Below are positions 8,700-12,249 of a stretch of DNA of 12,249 bases, piece after piece. A program made the position numbers and the translations under genes. Positions within the stretch are counted from its first letter, which is position 1. Every line of letters starts with the position of its first letter. The notes under the pieces were generated by a model, which did not search any database, had not been told where the DNA came from, and saw only the letters and a list, made by a program, of their open reading frames with translations. Source of the DNA: Ramlibacter sp. (GTDB lineage Bacteria > Pseudomonadota > Gammaproteobacteria > Burkholderiales > Burkholderiaceae_C); NCBI GenBank assembly GCA_021156245.1, contig JAJNBO010000034.1, forward strand, positions 1-12,249, written 5' to 3'.

Positions 8700-8758
8700 G
8701 CCGCCGGGCCGCCCCAAGGCGAATCCCGCAGCGCGTAGCGCGGAGGGTCGTCCAGTGA
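8696..8758 (+). repeat. Linker between glycosyltransferase and acyltransferase genes, REP-like candidate
   Basis: This 63-nt piece is the only sizeable non-coding linker inside the operon. It reads as a 20-codon arginine-rich ORF that starts in the ATGA of the glycosyltransferase stop and ends in the GTGA of the acyltransferase start. It holds a hairpin (CGCG at 8732-8735 and 8739-8742 around TAG) immediately before GGAGGG (8742-8747), the ribosome binding site of the next gene. From memory, very similar segments (GCCGCCGGGCCGCCCCAAGG with a GCGTAGCGCGGAGGG end) recur between co-oriented genes in Comamonadaceae genomes, so I read it as a dispersed repeat and not a real peptide gene. Confidence 0.45.
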
Positions 8759-9720
8759 GCGCGCCCTTGCACTGGGCGCGGATCGGCGAGTCCACCTGCG
8801 CGGCCGGCATCTGGTTCCTGTACGGCGTGCATGCGGTGGTCGGCCGCCGCGTGCTGCGCGCCGTGCTCTGGCCGGTGGTGCTGTTCTATGCGGCGACGCA
8901 GCCGCGCGCACGGCGGGCATCGCTCGATTACCTGCGGCGCATGCAGCAGGCGCATGGCGCCATCGGCGCGGAACCGGACGCGCGCCACTGGCTGCGCCAC
9001 CTGATGTCCTTCGCCGAGACACTGCTGGACAAGCTGCTCGCCACCTCCGGGCGCTATGCCTTCGCCAACGTGCGGCTGGAAGGCCAGGAGGAGGTCGAGG
9101 CGCTGCTGGCGCAAGGCCGCGGCGCGCTGCTGGTGACGGCACACGTCGGCTGTCTCGAACTCTGCCAGGCGCTGGCGACGCGGATGCCGGGATTGCGGCT
9201 GACCGTGCTCGTCCACACCCGCCACGCCCAGCGCTTCAACGCGATCCTGCGCCGGCTGAACCCCGGCCAGCGCGTCGAGCTGCTGCAGGTGACGGACGTG
9301 AATGCCGCCACCGCCGTGGAACTGGAGCGGCGCGTGCGTGACGGCGAGTTCGTGGCGATCGCCGGTGACCGCGTGCCGGTCGACGGCGGCCGTACCGTGA
9401 CGGTGCCCTTCCTCGGCGCGCCGGCCGCTTTTCCCGTCGGCGCGTACGTGCTCGCCTCGTTGCTCGCGTGTCCGTTGCTGATGCTGGGCTGCGTGCGCGA
9501 AGGCGCGGGCCATGTGGTGCGCTTCGACATGCTGGCGGAGCAGGTGCAGTTGCCCCGCGCCGGCCGCGAGCAGGCGCTGCAGCACTGGGGACTGCTGTTC
9601 GCGCAGCGGCTGGAGGCGCTGCTGGTGCGCGCGCCGTATGACTGGTTCAACTTCTTCCAATTCTGGGACGCGCCGCTGCCTGTGGATGGCGTGGCCGGCA
9701 GCAGCCGGATCGCAGCATGA
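8755..9720 (+). CDS. LpxL/HtrB-like lipid acyltransferase
   Basis: Predicted membrane-bound acyltransferase of the lipid A late-acyltransferase family, 321 residues. The catalytic HX4E motif is in TAHVGCLEL (H130, E135), GDRVPVDGG (204-212) and VPFLGAPAAFPVG follow, and DWFNFFQFW lies near the C-terminus, all in family order. An N-terminal hydrophobic stretch (about 16-46) suggests membrane anchoring. The GTG at 8755 is preferred because GGAGGG (8742-8747) lies 7 nt upstream; the frame is open further upstream but that part is cysteine/arginine-rich and unrelated to the family. It overlaps the thioesterase gene by 4 nt (ATGA). It corresponds to the acyltransferase half of ApeJ-type fusions and probably acylates the glycosylated or lipid-linked polyene anchor. 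Confidence 0.87.
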   Translation: MSAPLHWARIGESTCAAGIWFLYGVHAVVGRRVLRAVLWPVVLFYAATQPRARRASLDYLRRMQQAHGAIGAEPDARHWLRHLMSFAETLLDKLLATSGRYAFANVRLEGQEEVEALLAQGRGALLVTAHVGCLELCQALATRMPGLRLTVLVHTRHAQRFNAILRRLNPGQRVELLQVTDVNAATAVELERRVRDGEFVAIAGDRVPVDGGRTVTVPFLGAPAAFPVGAYVLASLLACPLLMLGCVREGAGHVVRFDMLAEQVQLPRAGREQALQHWGLLFAQRLEALLVRAPYDWFNFFQFWDAPLPVDGVAGSSRIAA

Positions 9721-10133
9721 GCCCCGACCTGAGCCACGAGACCGAGGTGGTGCCCGCCTTCTACGACATCGACCCGATGGAGATCGTGTGGCATGGCCAT
9801 TACGTGAAGTACCTGGAGGTCGCGCGCACCGCGCTGCTGGGGAAGTTCGACTACGACTACCCGCGCATGCGCGACTCCGGCTATGCCTGGCCCATCGTGG
9901 ACCTGCGGCTGAAATACGTGCGGCCGGCACAACTCGGACAGCGCCTCATCGTGCGCGCCGAGATCGTCGAATGGGAGAACCGGCTGCGTATCCAGTACCG
10001 CATCCGCGATGCGGTGAGCGGCCGCAAGCTTACCGAAGCCACCACGACGCAGGTCGCGGTGGACCTCGCCACGCGCGAGATGCTGTACGTCTGCCCTGCC
10101 GTGTTGTGGCAGCGGCTCGGGGTGCAGCCATGA
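9717..10133 (+). CDS. Hotdog-fold acyl thioesterase (4HBT type)
   Basis: Predicted cytoplasmic acyl-ACP or acyl-CoA thioesterase, 138 residues. The signature YDIDPMEIVWHGHYVKYLEVART (within 16-38) carries Asp17/Asp19 and His26/His28 where 4-hydroxybenzoyl-CoA thioesterase-type enzymes have the DxDxxGHVN active-site region. The rest is a regular beta-sheet pattern of the single hotdog domain. It overlaps both neighbours by 4 nt (ATGA each time). In aryl polyene systems the thioesterase at this position (ApeK) is thought to be an off-loading or editing enzyme for stalled chains. Product release versus editing cannot be told here. Confidence 0.87.
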   Translation: MSPDLSHETEVVPAFYDIDPMEIVWHGHYVKYLEVARTALLGKFDYDYPRMRDSGYAWPIVDLRLKYVRPAQLGQRLIVRAEIVEWENRLRIQYRIRDAVSGRKLTEATTTQVAVDLATREMLYVCPAVLWQRLGVQP

Positions 10134-10753
10134 TCGCGCGCCGCAATTTCTGCGCGATCGCGTTGGGTGTGGCCTGCCTGCCGGCCCCGGCCGCCGAGGC
10201 CGCGGCGCAGCTCCTGGCGCGCGTGCGGCAGCGGCTGGTCGACGAGCCGGTCCTGCGCGGCGCCTTCGAGCAGCGCAAGACGGTCAAGGGGTTCCGCAAT
10301 CCGCTGGTGTCGAGCGGCGAATTCGTCGTGGCGCGCCAGCGCGGAGTGCTGTGGCGCACGACGGTGCCCTTTCCTTCCCTGCTGGTCGTCACGCGCGACC
10401 GCGTGCTGGCGAAGCAAGGCGACGGCACTGTGGCCCGCCGCCTGAGCGCGAACGACGAGCCGGCCGTGCGCGCGGTCAGCGAAACGCTCTTCGGCGTGAT
10501 GGCCGCGGACCTGTCGGTGCTGGCGCAGCGCTTCGAGGTGAGCGGCGAGATGACGGCCGAAGGCTGGCGGCTGGCCCTGTTGCCGCGCGAGCCGCAACTC
10601 GCTCGCTGGATCCAGCGGGTCGAGCTGGACGGCGACCGGTTCCTGCACGCGGTTCGCATGCAGGAAGCCAGTGGCGACCTGACGCAGCTGCGGCTGGCGC
10701 GGCATGCGACCGGCGCGAAGCTGGCGGCTGACGAGGAGGCGCAGTTTGAGTGA
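10130..10753 (+). CDS. LolA-like periplasmic lipid carrier
   Basis: Predicted periplasmic carrier of the LolA family, 207 residues. The N-terminus MIARRNFCAIALG, a hydrophobic run and PAAEAAA give a signal peptide cut at about residue 24; the paired arginines before NF resemble a Tat signal but the core also fits Sec export. The mature part has the family pattern: LRGAFEQRKTVKGF (39-52), the strand SSGEFVVARQRGVLWRTT, then PFPSLLVVTRD, and SETLFGVMAADLS. No lipobox is seen. The start overlaps the thioesterase stop (ATGA) and the stop overlaps the next gene. Paired with the following MMPL exporter it would carry the finished lipid-linked product across the periplasm, as assumed for ApeL and ApeM. 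Confidence 0.83.
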   Translation: MIARRNFCAIALGVACLPAPAAEAAAQLLARVRQRLVDEPVLRGAFEQRKTVKGFRNPLVSSGEFVVARQRGVLWRTTVPFPSLLVVTRDRVLAKQGDGTVARRLSANDEPAVRAVSETLFGVMAADLSVLAQRFEVSGEMTAEGWRLALLPREPQLARWIQRVELDGDRFLHAVRMQEASGDLTQLRLARHATGAKLAADEEAQFE

Positions 10754-12249
10754 TCCCGGCCTGCTCGGCTCACCAGAAGAACTGACGCACCTGCCGCAGG
10801 TGTCGGCGACGCCATGGCGCATCGCCGGGGTGCTGTGGCTCGCGTGCGTGCTGGGGCTGGCCCTGCACCAGTGGCAGTTCTGGCGGGGTGGCAAGCTGGA
10901 CACCGACGTGCTCGCCTTGTTGCCGTCATCCGAGCAGGCGCCCGCTGTCGCCCGAGCCGGCAAGCTGCTGGGCGAAGGCGTGTCGCGCCAGGTGGTGGTT
11001 CTCGTCGGCGCGCCCGACTGGGCGTCGGCGCAGCGCGCCGCGCAGGCGTGGCGGCAGTCGCTCGAGGGTTCGAAGGCGCCCATGCAGGCCAGTGCCGCGC
11101 CTTTGCAAGGCTCCCAGGCCGTGCTCGATTTCTACGCGCCCTGGCGCGACCGGCTGCTCACCCCGGCACAGCGCCGCGAACTCGAAGTCGCCGCGCCGGC
11201 GACGCAGGTGCAACGCGCGCTGGCAACGCTGATGCAGCCGGGCTCCGCGCGCCTGTCCGACTTTGCGGCGGACCCGCTGGGACTTTGGCCGGACTGGCTG
11301 CAGGCGCGCGCCGCCCAGAGCCGCGCCCGCCCGCGCGACGGGGACTTGTGGGTGCGCGGCGAAGGCGCCGAATGGGTGGTGTTGCGCTACGAGATCACCG
11401 GCGCCCCTTTCGCCATGAACGGCGACCCGGTGTACCAGCCCGCGCTGGACGGCGCCTTGCACGCCGCGCAGCGCGCGGTGCCGCAGGCGCGCATGCTGGC
11501 CGCCGGCCTGCCGCTGCACGCCGAGTCGGCGGCGGTGCGCGCCAGCCGCGAGATCAACACCATCGGCTGGGGCTCGCTCGCGGCCGTGCTGCTGCTGGCA
11601 TGGCTGGCGTTCCGGCGCATGGCGCCGATCGCATTGACTGCCGGCATGCTCCTGGTCGGCGTCGCCGCCGGCGTGTCGGCCACGGCCCTGGTATTCGGAC
11701 AGGTGCACCTGTTGACGCTGGTCTTCGGCGCCAGCCTGGTCGGGGTGGCGGAGGACTACGGCATCCACTACTTCGCGGCCCGCCAAGGCCGGCCGTCCGC
11801 GCGGCCGCGCACGTTGATGCGCAGCCTGCTGCCCGGCCTGGCGCTCGCGCTGTGCACCAGCGTGCTCGCCTACCTCGCCCTTGGCCTCGCGCCCTTCCCT
11901 GGCCTGCGCCAGATGGCGGTCTTCTCCGCCGCCGGCCTGGCCGCGGCCTTCCTCACCGCGATCTGCTGGTTCCCGCTGCTCGACCGGCAGCCGGCTCGCG
12001 ACTCGCGCTTCGCCGCCGTGGTGCGCGGCAGCCTGGCGCGCTGGCCGCGGCTGCAGGCCGCGCCGCGGGGACCCGTCGGTTGGACGGCGGTGGGCATCGC
12101 CGTGCTGGCCACCGTTGCCGGCTTGTGGCAGCTGCGCGCGAGCGATGATCTGCGCCACTGGCAAGGCTCGCCCGAGACCCTGGTGCAATCGCAGGTCGGT
12201 GTCTCGCGGCTGCTCGGCACGCCCAGCGTCGCGCAGTTCTACCTGGTGC
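10746..12249 (+). CDS. MMPL/RND-family exporter, 3' end cut by window
   Basis: Predicted inner-membrane transporter of the MMPL group, likely exporting the lipid-linked polyene. Visible are 501 codons without a stop. After a first membrane helix (about 24-40) comes a periplasmic domain (about 41-270) with TDVLALLPSS at its start, then helices near 273-289, 294-318, 320-334, 361-380 and 388-408, and the start of the second half near 448-463. The conserved GVAEDYGIHYF (333-343) carries Asp337 at the place linked to proton coupling in this superfamily. The start is TTG at 10746 with GAGGAGG (10733-10739) 6 nt upstream, overlapping the LolA-like stop by 8 nt; no ATG lies near in this frame. The protein continues past 12249, where the second helix bundle is expected. 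Confidence 0.87.
   Translation, partial: MSDPGLLGSPEELTHLPQVSATPWRIAGVLWLACVLGLALHQWQFWRGGKLDTDVLALLPSSEQAPAVARAGKLLGEGVSRQVVVLVGAPDWASAQRAAQAWRQSLEGSKAPMQASAAPLQGSQAVLDFYAPWRDRLLTPAQRRELEVAAPATQVQRALATLMQPGSARLSDFAADPLGLWPDWLQARAAQSRARPRDGDLWVRGEGAEWVVLRYEITGAPFAMNGDPVYQPALDGALHAAQRAVPQARMLAAGLPLHAESAAVRASREINTIGWGSLAAVLLLAWLAFRRMAPIALTAGMLLVGVAAGVSATALVFGQVHLLTLVFGASLVGVAEDYGIHYFAARQGRPSARPRTLMRSLLPGLALALCTSVLAYLALGLAPFPGLRQMAVFSAAGLAAAFLTAICWFPLLDRQPARDSRFAAVVRGSLARWPRLQAAPRGPVGWTAVGIAVLATVAGLWQLRASDDLRHWQGSPETLVQSQVGVSRLLGTPSVAQFYLV

Noticed and set aside
8696..8758. Twenty-codon mini-ORF as a real peptide gene
   Set aside because: Composition is arginine-rich and explained by the GC-rich linker; more likely a repeat element that happens to be open. 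Kept as a repeat candidate instead.
8386..9930. Minus-strand 514-codon frame under the glycosyltransferase and acyltransferase
   Set aside because: Antisense shadow in GC-rich DNA; no motifs, and it spans several real plus-strand genes.
10814..12148. Plus-strand 444-codon frame within the exporter region
   Set aside because: It is out of frame with the MMPL reading frame, which is open from 10746 to the window end and shows helices and the GVAEDYGIHY motif; this frame gives only alanine/arginine-rich sequence.
10926..12188. Minus-strand 420-codon frame opposite the exporter
   Set aside because: Shadow of the MMPL gene without recognisable domains.

Overview
The window is high-GC DNA whose gene content and sequence style suggest a beta-proteobacterium of the Burkholderiales, probably a Comamonadaceae relative (Ramlibacter/Variovorax-like). 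That placement is inferred from protein similarity remembered by family and from base composition, not from a database search. No rRNA, tRNA, CRISPR array, transposase or integrase is visible.

Left part, minus strand (about 1-3402): a two-gene unit encodes a secreted RNase of the T1/Sa/barnase type and, 9 nt downstream, a barstar-family inhibitor. This is the classic toxin plus immunity arrangement. The unit is less GC-rich than the rest of the window. Upstream of it, on the same strand, is maeB, a hybrid NADP-dependent malic enzyme with a C-terminal phosphotransacetylase-like domain. Its 3' end is broken: about 49 nt appear to be missing near 1301, so the last 52 codons of the family's conserved C-terminus are out of frame.

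Right part, plus strand (3665 to the end): a tightly packed operon of ten genes, nearly all overlapping by 4-14 nt, shows the ordered left half of an aryl polyene (APE)-type cluster. The order is a chain-length-factor-like ketosynthase half protein, a lysophospholipid-type acyltransferase, two acyl carrier proteins, a COG4648-like membrane protein, a fused AMP-ligase and FabA/Z-like dehydratase, a family 2 glycosyltransferase, an LpxL-like acyltransferase, a hotdog thioesterase, a LolA-like carrier and an MMPL/RND exporter cut by the window edge. The order matches the apeC-to-apeM segment of the E. coli/Xenorhabdus ape cluster as I recall it. Here the ApeH and ApeI functions are fused and the ApeJ-like glycosyltransferase and acyltransferase functions are on two genes. 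The expected active ketosynthases, ketoreductase and second dehydratase should lie beyond the right edge.

Working model: the ligase activates an aryl acid and loads it on an ACP. The missing elongation enzymes, the dehydratase domain and the chain-length factor build the polyene. Acyltransferases and the glycosyltransferase attach it to a lipid or sugar anchor, and the LolA-like and MMPL proteins carry the product to the outer membrane. The divergent 262-nt gap between maeB and the operon holds two strong hairpins and probably both promoters.
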